DNA of 64,000 nt from the NCBI GenBank assembly GCA_036245805.1, contig BTRK01000002.1:4336689-4400688 (forward strand), in the 5' to 3' direction. The first letter of the stretch is position 1; every line of letters begins with the position of its first letter. This document shows positions 46,966 through 58,139 of the stretch, piece by piece. Under the pieces are notes generated by a model. It did not search any database. It worked only from the letters and a program-made list of their open reading frames with translations, and was not told the DNA's origin. The position numbers were made by a program, and so were the translations under genes. This DNA comes from Pristionchus mayeri (taxonomy: Eukaryota; Nematoda; Chromadorea; Rhabditida; Neodiplogasteridae).

Positions 46966-49900
46966 TTATTTCGGCAACACTCGCACAGTGGAAGTGAACA
47001 CTTGCGGCTTGAGGGAGGGTCCTGGCTGTAGCTTGTACAAAATAGCGAGGACAGCGTCCTGAAAAAAAATGGAACGTATTTCTTTCAAAATTATTTGTTT
47101 TCCAACTTCTTTAGGAACGTTCTAAGCGTCGTCTTGAGTTGGATAAATGAGCTCTTATGCATATTCTATTACCTGGAAAAACGTTGGCAGCATGCTCAGT
47201 GGCACGAACAGGAACAGCGAGTCCCAGCCAGGATTGTAACTGAATGTATCGAATAAGTGTTCTCAATAATCATTTTGTTATAATTTCTCCTAAATATGTG
47301 TACAGGGGCTACTAAAACCGGTTAACACCAAACAACGCAAACGAAATAAAAGCACACAAACAACCTACCGCGTTCGTGGCCAGTAGGAGAAGAGCGCGTA
47401 CTCATAGTGGCTCACCACCCAGTCGAGATTGGAACTCGCGGCAAACTTCACTCCGCTATTCCAGGCTTTCTTGACTGAAAAGATTCAGTGAGATCTATGT
47501 TATATTAGGTTGTAACATAAGTTTTGTCGCATTTCGGAGGTTCACAATATTTCCATGAAGGATACTTCTCAAACATTATCAATGCCTGACCTCCTAGTAT
47601 ATGTTTGGGGTGTTCATGCACATTCAAACCATAGGGTAGAGCTGAACTGCGCACGCTGGCTATGCGAAAAATATTAATATGAACTGATTTAAATTTGGTG
47701 CAGATTTTTTTAATTCGTTTGATCAGGTGCTAGTTCGCAGAGATGAATAATGAACCAAACTTCTACAGCATGGTGATATACCCCGTCAATGCTTTTTCAA
47801 AATATACGCCAGATATGGTGCTATGTTGAGCGGAATCAAAGATATACTTCACTGAGTGTAAGGTTAGCCGCTGATTCGTAGCCAACTTGACCAACTCTTC
47901 TGAATCCAGAATTGCAACAACAGTGACTAACATAAGTGCGTTCCAATTACCACTCATGGAGGTATAATTTATCATTAAACAAGTGAGAGAAAGAACACTC
48001 CACTTGTGGGAAATGTGAATTTTTATTAATTCAATTCGTGCACAATTTTACCAAAATATGCAAGTTTAGGTGTTTCGAATTAAAGATTGTCATTCAAAAG
48101 CTATTTATTTCCAAACTTATCCCAAGTAGATACTAGTAAGGGAAGGGTTTATGGTTAGGATGGACACAACAAATCAGATATTGAACATGTGTGCGAGGTA
48201 GGAATATGAACAAAGTGCCGATTTCATTAGTTTAATTTACATACCATCGTTCTGAATGGAGCCACTTATCTCAACAGAACCCAATCTACCCCAAACTTTG
48301 TCTGCATACTGACCACTTTGGGTGAACTATATTCCACCACTATTTGGATCTGGATATCTATTGAGAAGAAAATTCGGCTTACGAAAGTTTTCGCGACCGT
48401 CACCAACCATCCACATTATACAAACTCGTCTACATTTCTAGAACGATTTTCGTTTGTCATTATCCGTGAGTGGTTCAAAATTATGCACATATGTAGTACT
48501 TTACGCAAATCACACAAAATCGGCATAATTTATCCTTTTCAAGAAGAGCTGATGCGTGAAAATGATTTGTAATCCTTATCTCAGTTCAACTTTGTCTGAC
48601 TAATGTGCCTCCTCAACTGCCTTGACAGGACTGAAGTAAAGCGCGTAAGAAAGAGTACGAAGGCCCTCACTGATGATGAATAACGAAATTGAGATTAAAT
48701 TAATTCGAAGAATTTCTGAGGTTAAAATGCATAAGAATTGGACGCGACAAAACTTATGTTACAACCTGATAATTAGAACGGGGTAATTAGTAATTAGAAC
48801 TAACAATTAGTTTTTTTATTAATAATTTGACTTTGCTTCGTGAGATAAATGGCCTCGAACACTTCTCGAAAGCAATACTCAAAGGATCTCGTTTTCCTCG
48901 TGATTTCGGGCAAATCCTATGATTGCATTCCGTGAAAATCAAAATAGTAATCTCACAATTATTCTTGTACGTCTGCCCGTACTCTGCCTTGACCTCGTGA
49001 TTGAGTTCACTCCAGATCTAAAGTGTTCCTGGGGATTATTGTTGAATCGCTTGTCAGATTGAATTGAGACTTATTGCAATGTCGGTTTTTACTCGCTTAC
49101 CTTTTCCACGCTTTATGTGCACATATTTACTGATTGATTGCCTTTTCGTACCTTCTCAACTCTCGCATTTAGCGCATCCTCGTTCAGCAGCTCAGTTTTG
49201 AAAGCGCCCGGTTCAAGAATGTGAACACTGACTCCGAATTGGCGCAACTCGAAGCGAAGACAGTCTATGTACGCCTGGAGATTGTATTAGATTTTGTCTC
49301 GGTAACATTATTAATTGTACTGTTGAACAGGGATATTGTAGGGGAAATGTAGCTAGACAACACAAGCGGTTTGAACATGATGAAAGAGGCAGACACCTCG
49401 ACAGCGAACTTGGACGCACAGTAGGGCGCAAGGAATTGGCCGTGCATCCGACCTGCCGATGATCCCATTGTGACGATTCGACCCTGAATTGCGATTTCAT
49501 GTAAAGCATTAATCGCGAACGAAAATTCAGGAAAAAATCACAATTTCACGAAATATAGTTTCCACTAAAACTCACCTTCGATTGTTTGAGCAACGGCGCG
49601 AATCTGTGACACATCCGTACCGCGCCCAAGCAATTGACGTTGATTGTGTCACTACAAGAGGACATTTCTTTACAGCTCCACGATGATGTCTATTCTTGCG
49701 TGAGATATGTTTAGATTACCAATAATGGTAAGAAAAACCACTTCGAACCTGTACTGCTTAACCGGACACCAGTCGGCCGGTCCGCAAACAGGAAATATAC
49801 CCGCGTTGTTGACAATTCCCCACAGTTTCGCGTTCTGTAAATGTACTTCTCGAAATTTGTAAAGTCATCATTATTGTGCGATTGCCTTAAATCAGCCATC

Positions 49901-50723
49901 CTCTCATGTGTAGATTAGAAAACATGAGCCATTTTTCTCTCATAATGCATGAATATGTGTGCAAAATAATATGACTCTATCAAAACAAATGGTAACAAAT
50001 GATCGGAAATCACAATATGTAGGAGGGAAACGAACGTTTTCTTTGAGTGTCTTCTTGACGAATGTGAAAGCATCCGCAACCGAGTCATCACTTGTGATGT
50101 CCAGTTGGAGAGTAAAGAGTTGCACCGAACATTGCATAGATGCAGCCTCTTTCTCCAGAGAGTCTCTTCCCTGGAAATGTTGCTTTATTTTTTATTTTTT
50201 TGTTTTTTTTAGGAAAAAAATGTACAAAAAATGATTCTCTACAAATCGCAGTTGTAATTTGTAAAGAACTAAATCGAGGCGTTGGCTACTAAATCGATGC
50301 GAACAAAACGGCAAAATATTAAATCAATGAATCTTGTGCAAACCTGCTGCGTGTAACAACCTGCGAAAACGAAAGCGCCTTTGCCTATGAGTCTTAGTGT
50401 CGTAAGGCGACCGAACCCGGAGTCACATCCTGATAATTACAGTTAATGAAATATTTAAACAATATTACTTCTCCGATCTTACTTTTGTATCAAGTAGGAA
50501 AACAATAACATGCCTTACCTGAGATGAGCACCCATCGGCCTTTTGCGCCAATCGAAATTCGTTCCAGAATCATCCTGAATTTAAGATGTAGATTGAAAAA
50601 TTTATATGGCTAATCAATTGTAGACACTCACCGTTTCACAAGAAAATAGAATATCAGAAGGGCTGGAATGAGAATCCAGTATAATGGTGTAGTTGTAAGT
50701 AATTCATTGAAAAATGCATCCAT
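46966..50723 (-). CDS. SDR9C-type short-chain dehydrogenase (retinol dehydrogenase/dhs-like), intact
   Basis: Twelve minus-strand exons (50723-50632, 50574-50519, 50429-50344, 50170-50036, 49834-49749, 49651-49576, 49483-49397, 49274-49152, 49017-48957, 47474-47369, 47239-47173, 47058-46966) join to 1,068 nt, 355 aa. An N-terminal hydrophobic segment (LYWILIPALLIFYFL) suggests an ER membrane anchor. The nucleotide-binding motif is SGCDSGFG (family TGxxxGxG, with Ser for Thr), then NNAG, GSSAG with the catalytic Ser, and YCASK with catalytic Tyr and Lys. EPGAFKTE and the C-terminal YEYAL...PRTRYNPGWD block place it with SDR9C oxidoreductases, which act on retinoid- or steroid-like alcohols; the actual substrate is unknown. 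Intron 9 (1,482 bp) contains the mariner-type element 47505-48769; splice sites on both sides remain good. Confidence 0.92.
47505..48769. mobile_element. Mariner-ITR non-autonomous element in SDR intron, 1,265 bp
   Basis: Inverted relative to, and almost identical with, 39507-40772. TA flanks at 47503-47504 and 48770-48771. Accounts for 85% of the intron. Confidence 0.9.
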
Positions 50724-51669
50724 GATACTTTTCAAAGAACCTGAGCGGAGAAGGAAAAGCTACGGAACACAGAGATTGTGCAGATTCCCCGCCCACTGGA
50801 GAACGTAAACGATTAAGAAGAAATCAAGGATCAATATAGAAAAATACGTGATTTCACGGTTATTAGCGATCGTTTGTTCACACTGTTTTCAATTAATTCG
50901 TGCAGTAGAGCCAATCAATTTGCACACCTCGTGGGAATAAATTACAAACATAAAAGAGAGAACGCTGAGAGAACTGAACAATACTGTCAACATGCCGTAC
51001 AAGGAAAAATATTAATCTGCTTAAAGCAATCAGTAATTGTCATCGCGTTGAGAAGTGGGCGATTTTTCAAATGTCTAACATTGTTTACTTCACGAAAATT
51101 TACCCGTCGCTCATTACGTGCAATATTATTGCCCTTTTAAGGTCTATTGACGGTTTTCTCAGTTCTATGAGACAGTATCTCAGACAGATACCGGAAACCA
51201 AGATTTATTACTTTCCCATTTACCTCACAGGCTATGAGCAGGTGGAAATTGCATGCCTCCTTGATTGCAGAAAGAAGCAAATGATTGAAAACCACGACGT
51301 ATTTTTTTCCGATTCTTGATACCTTCTGATATCGGTTCAGGAGCTGTAAGGAATACTGCCACTAGGTAAGAAGCAAGTATGTGTGAAGTTCTTCTCTCTA
51401 CGTTCTGGTACATGTCTCTGAAAAAAACTGTTCTAAGCATGGTAACCACAAAATTAAAATTCTTTATTAATTTCAATATAATTATTATTATTATTATTAT
51501 CTCTAGATTAATGTGAGGTAAGAATACGGTCGGGCTGTCAAGAGATACCTGCGGGTTACAAAACAACATCATCGCATTGAAGGTGCAAGGCATTGATCTG
51601 CCTGATATTCAAATAAAACTGATTGATACGCCCGAAATATGGCTAAAATTTGGATATGATAAGCAAGTA
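50724..51669. other. Intergenic region
   Basis: No gene supported. An (ATT)n microsatellite lies at about 51480-51501. The right end (about 51600-51660) is homologous to 61985-62042, the 3' flank of the ShKT paralogue B, marking the edge of the ancestral ShKT-gene duplication. Confidence 0.5.
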
Positions 51670-52648
51670 CAGTCGCGCGCATAAGTGAGTGGGCAGTTTT
51701 TGAATTTGTTGCAACTTTTTGCCCAGGAAAGTCATCATGCTGGTACTAGGGTGTTATGTACCAAATTCATCGGAGATTATTATCATGGTACTATGGTATG
51801 ACGTCATCGCATAGTTATTGCGTAGTGATGACGCAATCAATCTGCACTTTTTCAAAACGGCATTATTCTTACATAGATTTTTTCCTGTTTGCCATACTTT
51901 CTATGATTGGAGATATGATCGAGGCCTACCCAGAATAAATTTTTGAAGGTGCTGCTCTATCGCACATTTGCTGCAGCAAAGCTGCAAAAACATGATCTGA
52001 AATTCGGAACTCGGGTTCTAGAGCAGCTAGAGGCCCGTTCAAAGCATCAAAATGATCGCCATCATGAGTTCATCCTGAAAACATGAATACGATATCTCAT
52101 AATTTGCCCTCAAGGCACGAAAAAATCACTTTTTTGCATGACCATTATTTGGACATCCATAACTTTACGGAAAAGTTGAGTAAAAATCTGATTTTTATCT
52201 GGTAATGTTCTGGTAAAGGCAAATTATGAGATATCGTGTTCATGTTTTCAGGATAATGTGAACTCATGATTGCGATCATTTTGATGCTTTGAACGGGTCT
52301 CTAGATACTCTAGAAGCCGAGTACCGAATTTCAGATCCTGTTTTTGCAGCTTTGCTGCAGCAAATGTGCGATAGAGCAGCACCTTCAAAAATTTATTCTG
52401 GGTAGGCCTCGATCATATCTCCAATCATAGAAAGTATGGCGAAGAGGAAACAATCTATGTAAGAATGAAAAAGTGCAGATTGATTGCGTCATCACTACGC
52501 AATAACTATGCGATGACGTCATACCATAGTACCATGATAATAATCTCCGATGAATTTGGTACCTAACACCCGTACCAACATGATGACTTTCCTGGGCAAA
52601 AAGTTGCAACAAATTCAAAAACTGCCCACTCACTTATGCACGCGTCTG
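51670..52648. mobile_element. Long-armed foldback element, 979 bp
   Basis: Arms of nearly 500 bp. Left end CAGTCGCGCGCATAAGTGAG, right end its near-complement (CAGACGCGTGCATAAGTGAG). It shares internal blocks (gcccaggaaa, ggagattat, atggtatgacgtcatcgca) with 13478-14795. The paralogous flank of gene B lacks it, which fixes it as an insertion in the 3' flank of gene A. Confidence 0.85.
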
Positions 52649-53140
52649 TGAGTGATCGCAAAGAGCCAAAGTTGGATATTTGTAGGATTTTTGGGAATTC
52701 CCAATTTCAACACATTCGCTGACCTGAAGAAAGTGAGCATATGGCACGAATAAATGTGATGGACCAATTAGGAACTAAGATGTTTCCCATCGATGTGATT
52801 TCGAAATGAAAAAACTGGATATCAAGATGAAGTTCTAAGAAGACATATTTTACAAATTTGAGTATGATGGAAGTGGATGATGTCATCCATAAAACGTGCA
52901 TCGACCACACGTTCGAGGGCATTGAATGCTCATGATATTGAAATAGCGGGAGTCGAGGCACAGGGAGGATCTGGAATAGAGACATGATTCAGAGAGGACG
53001 AGTAGCAAATAATTGTCTCGATATCGTAAAGACAAGGGGGTGCATCATTAGAATTCGTGCTTACAAGGGAACCTCTTTTGGCAACGGAGGAGATTCGGAA
53101 TTTGACCCCCCGCGGTGCATAGGTACTGATGAAAGAAGCT

Positions 53141-53803
53141 CAACGCATTTTTCAAAAGTTGCTAATTTGATCTTTGAACTATGGTATCGATTTGGATGGC
53201 GCGAACCCCAAGATGGAATTGCTTCATCATAGCTGTGTGCTGGGTGGTTGAGTGGATAGAGCTTTGGCTCCAATATCCTTTGGCCGCTGGTTCGATTCCC
53301 AGAGGTGATACCTTTTTTTTGCTAATTTTTTGGCTTCTCGAAACAACTTTATCAGTCGAACAAACTTACAGGCAAGGTACAATGACTTCACAAAACATAG
53401 TTTGTTTTATTCCTATTTGCTTGATGTTAAAATGTTGTCATTAGTATAATATCTTATTGTTAATACTCCTTCTTCATTCTTTCGTAGATTTTTCGTTTGC
53501 TTGAATTTTTAGGGTAATTGCCAGAGGAAAAACTATGTTTTGTGAAGTCATTGTACCTCGCCTGTAAGTTTGTTCGACTGATAAAGTTGTTTCGAGAAGC
53601 CAAAAAATTAGCAAAAGAAAGGTATCACCTCTGGTAATCGAACCCTGCTGCCAAAAGATATTGGAGCCAAAGCTCTATCCACTCAACCACCCAGCACACA
53701 GCTATGATGAATCAATTCCTGTAGGCTATCTTGGGGTTCGCGCCATTCAAATCGATACCATAGTTCAAAGATCAAATTAGCAACTTTAAGAAAAGTGCGT
53801 TGG
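53141..53803. repeat. Foldback of two inverted tRNA-derived (SINE-like) units
   Basis: Arms 53141-53405 and 53530-53803 are inverted copies. Each contains a pol III-type A-box (tggttgagtgg) and B-box (ggttcgattcc or ggttcgattac), about 40 bp apart, near 53248-53303 and 53630-53695. The tRNA-like body is degenerate: the left T-arm lacks a base and no clean anticodon stem forms. It fits a tRNA-derived SINE-like repeat rather than a functional tRNA gene. Confidence 0.65.
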
Positions 53804-53805
53804 AG

Positions 53806-54360
53806 TTCAAATCAATGTCACCCATATACACTATTTTTGTTGGAATTTCGCACGAATCTCTCGATTTCAGAAAATCTAAAAATTGGGTTTTCAGATACAG
53901 CATATTTTCCTTTATATGTTGTTCCCGGAAAGAGCGGGACTAAGTTCGTACAAACTGTTATAGCCAGTGCAATGTTTTCTCGAAATATTTATAACAAACA
54001 ACAATTTCGACATCCTTAAGCCGCGATAGTTTGACTTGAAATGACCGGGAAGTGGTCCTAGTCTCGAATTTATGTTCATATTATCGTGTTGTTTTCAAAC
54101 TTCTTCCCGGTCATTTCAAGTCAAACTATCGCGGCTTAAGGATGTCGAAATTGTTGTTTGTTATAAATATTTCGAGACAACATTGCACTGGCTATAACAG
54201 TATGTACGAACTTAGTCCCGCTCTTTCCGGGAACAACCAACATATAAAGGAAAATATGATGTATCTGAAAACCCAATTTTTAGATTTTCTGAAATCGAGA
54301 GATTCGTGCGAAATTTCAACAGAAATAGTGTATATGGGTGACATTGATTCGAATTCGGTC
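53806..54360. mobile_element. Foldback element, ~0.55 kb, immediately adjacent to the SINE-like foldback
   Basis: Arms of about 240 bp (left from caaatcaatgtcacccatat; right ending in its complement at 54355) meet around 54055-54100, flanked internally by tgacttgaaatgaccgggaa. A related single arm lies at about 54430-54560. No coding capacity. All lie in intron 7 of ShKT gene A. Confidence 0.8.
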
Positions 54361-54429
54361 TGAATCCGTCAAGAAGATTGGCTAAAAAAGCGATAATTTG
54401 AAAATCACGTCGATCCTGCGTCCACTTTC

Positions 54430-54640
54430 CAACCTTTCAAACCAAAATTTCGCTGCTTAAGGTAGTTGAAATTTTTCTGTGTTATGTATATTATGAGTCA
54501 GCATTGCACGGGCTACAATGTGGTGGACGAACTTATTCCCGGTCTTTCCGGGAACATGCAAAATATCGGGAAAATTGAAAGATGCAGTCAAATATATCAA
54601 CATCGAAAAAAATGTGATTTCAATGGTGCTTCTGGACACT
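54430..54640. repeat. Single-arm relative of the preceding foldback
   Basis: Shares the gctgcttaaggtagttgaaa and cccggtctttccgggaaca-type blocks with the foldback arms. Its positions 54471-54521 are identical to 55181-55231 at the 5' end of the RTE insertion. Confidence 0.65.
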
Positions 54641-55182
54641 GAGGGCATGCTTAATACAACGTAAAATAAATTTTGAGTGTAAGTTAGTTCATTAAGAAAT
54701 TATGAATTTTTTTCACTGTACCCGCACCTGGCGCGCCGCTTTGCGCGCCGATCAGAAAATAGCTGCTAAATTTCAATTCGACACTCAAAGTACTCTAGGT
54801 CCCATGTGTGAGCCTGGTCTCAATCGTATTCCGGGGGAAATGCCCGGGCAGTGGTAACGTTTCTCAGATCCGGACTCTTAATACTTCCATTTTTCGGTGA
54901 TACTCTCGTTTTCGCGTGGTGTATATTTTCACGAACGAATTTTTTTAACATCCTCACCGCCGCGTGCAATCCGAGTAGCCAGTGTTAGGGTTGAGTCGAT
55001 CGGCACAAGTTCCTAAAAAAGGTTGGTGTTCATTCGACAATACCTTCTCGGTCGCATAGTTTCCTAAGAGCACGAACCCTCTGGCCTTTCTCATTATTTG
55101 ACCGATGACTCGTCTATGCTTGTCTATTTCAAATGTTTTGACCGTCTCATGTCGACTGCTTTGTACCTCCCCATGTTTTTAT

Positions 55183-58139
55183 TTTTCTGTGTTATGTATA
55201 TTATGAGTCAGCATTGCACGGGCTACAATGTCATTCTGGCCCTCAACGCTAGTCGCGAGCGGTGTGGTGCGCATTCCGTCCCCCCGTCTCCCTCTCCCTC
55301 GGCCAGTTTCCCTCTCCCAGCAGCTCTGGCAAGCGGGAGTTGTAAGCCGCCTCGATGGGTCGTCCATTCAACATCGGCACGCTGAACGCCCGGACACTCG
55401 CACCCAAGGAGAAGCTCCTCGAGATCGAGCTGGCCCTCTCAAAGATCAAGTGGGACATCGTAGCTGTTCAGGAGGCGAGGATTGTGGGTTTAGCTTCCTT
55501 CAATCTTGCGGCCTCAGGCATCGTCGTTTATCACTCAGGGGGTGCCACTGCAAGACATGGTGTCGCTTTCCTGCTGCAACCGCATCTTGCAAAAGGAGCC
55601 GTGTTTCGAGGTCTTTCGGATCGTCTCGCAACCCTGCAGCTACCACAACAGAAACTCTTCCTGGTCAATGCTTACGCCCCAACATCGGCTTATGATGATG
55701 CCGTCTACGACGACTTCCTTGACCAGATCGAGAACGCGCTGCACGACGCTCCGGCAGGATACATGCCAGTTTTGGTCGGGGATTTCAACTGTAGAGTCGC
55801 AAAGGAACCTGGCAATGAAAGATTTGTCGGTGAATTTGCCTCTCCGACCCCGAACTCACGTGGGCGCTCTTTTGCAGAGACCTGCGTGAGGAACAAATTG
55901 CGCATCCAAAACACCTTCCCCAAGCGACGTCGAGGAAGAATCTGGACTTGGCGTTCCCCTAACGGCTCCACATTCAACCAAATTGACTTCGTAGCATCGC
56001 CCATCACAGCGAGAGTTGTCAATTGTGGAGTCGTCGGCCAGTTCGAATTCGACTCCGACCATCGTCTCGTCCGACTCACCCTCTCTCTCCCCAACAAGGT
56101 GCGGCATAAAAGATGCAGGGAGCGGCTGGATTTCGATAAAGTCGCTTTTACTGCCAATGCGAACCTTCTCGCATCAATGCCCCTTGCTCGTCCATGCTCA
56201 GCCACAGACGCCTTCCACAAGATACAAGCGTTTGCAAAGACAGCAGCAACCAACTGTTGGAGAAAGAGGCAATCGCCACCTTGGATCTCTCCCGCAACTC
56301 GGAAACTCCTTGCTCAACGCCATCTACTTCGATCATCCCTGCAATCCAATTTCGAATATTCCTTGTCATGCAAAACAGCCCGAAGCAACCTCATAGACGA
56401 TATCAAGAGAAGGAAAGAGAATCAGGCAAAACAAGCTGCAATGAAAGGAAGAAGCATCGTCAAAGAGATGCACAAACTGCGCTCGTCTCGTAAACGACTT
56501 CTCGTTCCTGACCCAGTCTCTGGCGCCCTTTCCCAAGATGCGACTAAGACTGCCGTCCAAGTTTACTACGGGGAACTCTACAAACGCGCAGTGAACATTC
56601 CCTTGGCCGTGCCTCCTTCTCCCGAACCATTGCCACTCTTCCTTCCAGATGAAACGAGGCATGCTCTCTCGCTTCTCAAGTGCGGGCATTCCCCTGGATC
56701 CGATGGTATCCTCCCTGACATGCTTTACCACTCAAGAGAGCACCTTGCCCCATTCTTCGCTGATCTACTGAATCGCCTCGTAGCAGGAGACCAAGTACCT
56801 GGAGATTTGGTTGAAGCAGTTGTGTCCCTTCTTCACAAAAAGGGCGACCCAACAGATATCGGAAACTTCAGACCAATCTCGTTGCTTAACGTATCCCTCA
56901 AGACAATCACTCGCGTTGTTCTCAAACGAATCGAAACATCAATTGAAGAGGCTGAATCGCACACTCAGACCGGATTCCGGAAAGGTCACTGCACTCTCAA
57001 CAATCTTCACTCGATCAAACAACTCGCAGAACGCACGCACGAATACGGAATGCACCTCTACTTGGGATTCGTGGATTTTCGGAAGGCATTTGACTGTGTG
57101 GAATGGAACTCTGTTTCGCACGCACTGTGGATCGCTAGAGTGCACCCGACTCTAATCCATCTCTTGCGTCGCCTCTACGAATCTTCCTCTACTCTCATCC
57201 GTGTCAACGAGGATTTGGTTCCAGTTGAAGTGCGGAGAGGAGTTCGCCAAGGAGACACTCTCTCCCCATGTCTCTTCAATGCCGTCTTGAGATACGCTAT
57301 GAATGAAATCGATTGGGAGAACAACGGAATATCGATCGATGGCCGCAACCTGAGTCACTTAGAGTACGCAGACGACATTGTTCTAATCGCAAAGAGTCGC
57401 CCCGAACTGGAGAACATGATGAAGAAACTTATGGAGGCTTGCGCGCGCGTTGGTCTTGAAGTAAATCCATCCAAGACCGTACTTCTAACCTCGTGCACCT
57501 CCACCCGAGCACCCATTGTCATCGACAATCTGAAGTTCAACTTTGCCGAATCCACCACCTATCTAGGCGGAAGAATCTCACTTCCCCTTGACTACTCAGC
57601 AGAACTTGAGCACAGAATTCGTCTGGGTTGGTTCGCATGGAGCAAGCTCTCGTACCTCCTCTCTTCACGCATTCTACCGATGAAAACAAAGCGGCGCCTT
57701 TTCAACAGTTGTGTCATGTCTACGATACTCTATGGCAGCGAGCTATGGGCCCTACGAGCAAGTGACAAGGAGCGACTAAGTGTGACTCAGCGTAAGATGG
57801 AGCGGAAAATGCTCGGAATCAGCTTGCGAGATCGATGGAGGAACGTGAACATCCGCAACGCAACAGGAGTCCGTGACTGGAATCAGGAGGCTATGAGAAG
57901 GAAGGCAATTTGGGCGTTGAAACTGCGACGAATGGATATGGAAGAATGGAGCAGAGCGACTACTATGTGGATACCTTACAACAGGACGCGCTCACCGGGT
58001 CAGCCTAAACCCCGATGGAGAGATGATCTCAGAAGAACTATTGGAGCGAGATGGTGGAACGCAACTGCTGAAGAATACCGACCCTTCCTCATCTTGCGTT
58101 AACGCATGACGTGATAAATATTGATTGATTGATTGATTG
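55183..58139 (+). mobile_element. RTE-type non-LTR retrotransposon insertion with 10-bp target duplication
   Basis: The target duplication atgtttttat lies at 55173-55182 and 58140-58149. The body ends in an (ATTG)n tail at about 58121-58139, the simple-repeat type of 3' end seen in RTE elements. The homologous intron of ShKT gene B has an uninterrupted site at about 62984-63002. The first 49 bp (55183-55231) are identical to a nearby foldback-arm repeat rather than typical retrotransposon sequence, so the 5' end looks chimeric. The single ORF inside is intact. Confidence 0.88.
55355..58102 (+). CDS. RTE-like endonuclease-reverse transcriptase, 915 aa, intact
   Basis: The protein combines an apurinic-type endonuclease and a reverse transcriptase. 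Endonuclease signs: VQEAR with the catalytic Glu near residue 40, VGDFNCR near 143 and SDHRLV near 236. Reverse-transcriptase signs: FRPISLLN near 504, FVDFRKAFDCV near 572, RQGDTLSPCLF near 632 and YADD near 670. A C-terminal ILYGSELWALR segment and a basic tail follow. There is no separate ORF1, RNase H or integrase in view. An in-frame TAA just upstream (55343-55345) fixes the ATG at 55355. It lies on the plus strand within an intron of a minus-strand gene. It is uninterrupted, so recent activity is plausible. Confidence 0.93.
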   Translation: MGRPFNIGTLNARTLAPKEKLLEIELALSKIKWDIVAVQEARIVGLASFNLAASGIVVYHSGGATARHGVAFLLQPHLAKGAVFRGLSDRLATLQLPQQKLFLVNAYAPTSAYDDAVYDDFLDQIENALHDAPAGYMPVLVGDFNCRVAKEPGNERFVGEFASPTPNSRGRSFAETCVRNKLRIQNTFPKRRRGRIWTWRSPNGSTFNQIDFVASPITARVVNCGVVGQFEFDSDHRLVRLTLSLPNKVRHKRCRERLDFDKVAFTANANLLASMPLARPCSATDAFHKIQAFAKTAATNCWRKRQSPPWISPATRKLLAQRHLLRSSLQSNFEYSLSCKTARSNLIDDIKRRKENQAKQAAMKGRSIVKEMHKLRSSRKRLLVPDPVSGALSQDATKTAVQVYYGELYKRAVNIPLAVPPSPEPLPLFLPDETRHALSLLKCGHSPGSDGILPDMLYHSREHLAPFFADLLNRLVAGDQVPGDLVEAVVSLLHKKGDPTDIGNFRPISLLNVSLKTITRVVLKRIETSIEEAESHTQTGFRKGHCTLNNLHSIKQLAERTHEYGMHLYLGFVDFRKAFDCVEWNSVSHALWIARVHPTLIHLLRRLYESSSTLIRVNEDLVPVEVRRGVRQGDTLSPCLFNAVLRYAMNEIDWENNGISIDGRNLSHLEYADDIVLIAKSRPELENMMKKLMEACARVGLEVNPSKTVLLTSCTSTRAPIVIDNLKFNFAESTTYLGGRISLPLDYSAELEHRIRLGWFAWSKLSYLLSSRILPMKTKRRLFNSCVMSTILYGSELWALRASDKERLSVTQRKMERKMLGISLRDRWRNVNIRNATGVRDWNQEAMRRKAIWALKLRRMDMEEWSRATTMWIPYNRTRSPGQPKPRWRDDLRRTIGARWWNATAEEYRPFLILR

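Noticed and set aside
53248..53320. Functional tRNA gene
   Set aside because: A- and B-box motifs are present but the T-arm is missing a base, no proper anticodon stem forms, and the sequence exists as an inverted repeat pair; a SINE-like origin fits better.
55705..56253. Long antisense frame opposite the RTE ORF
   Set aside because: It is a shadow of the GC-richer endonuclease-reverse transcriptase coding sequence on the plus strand.
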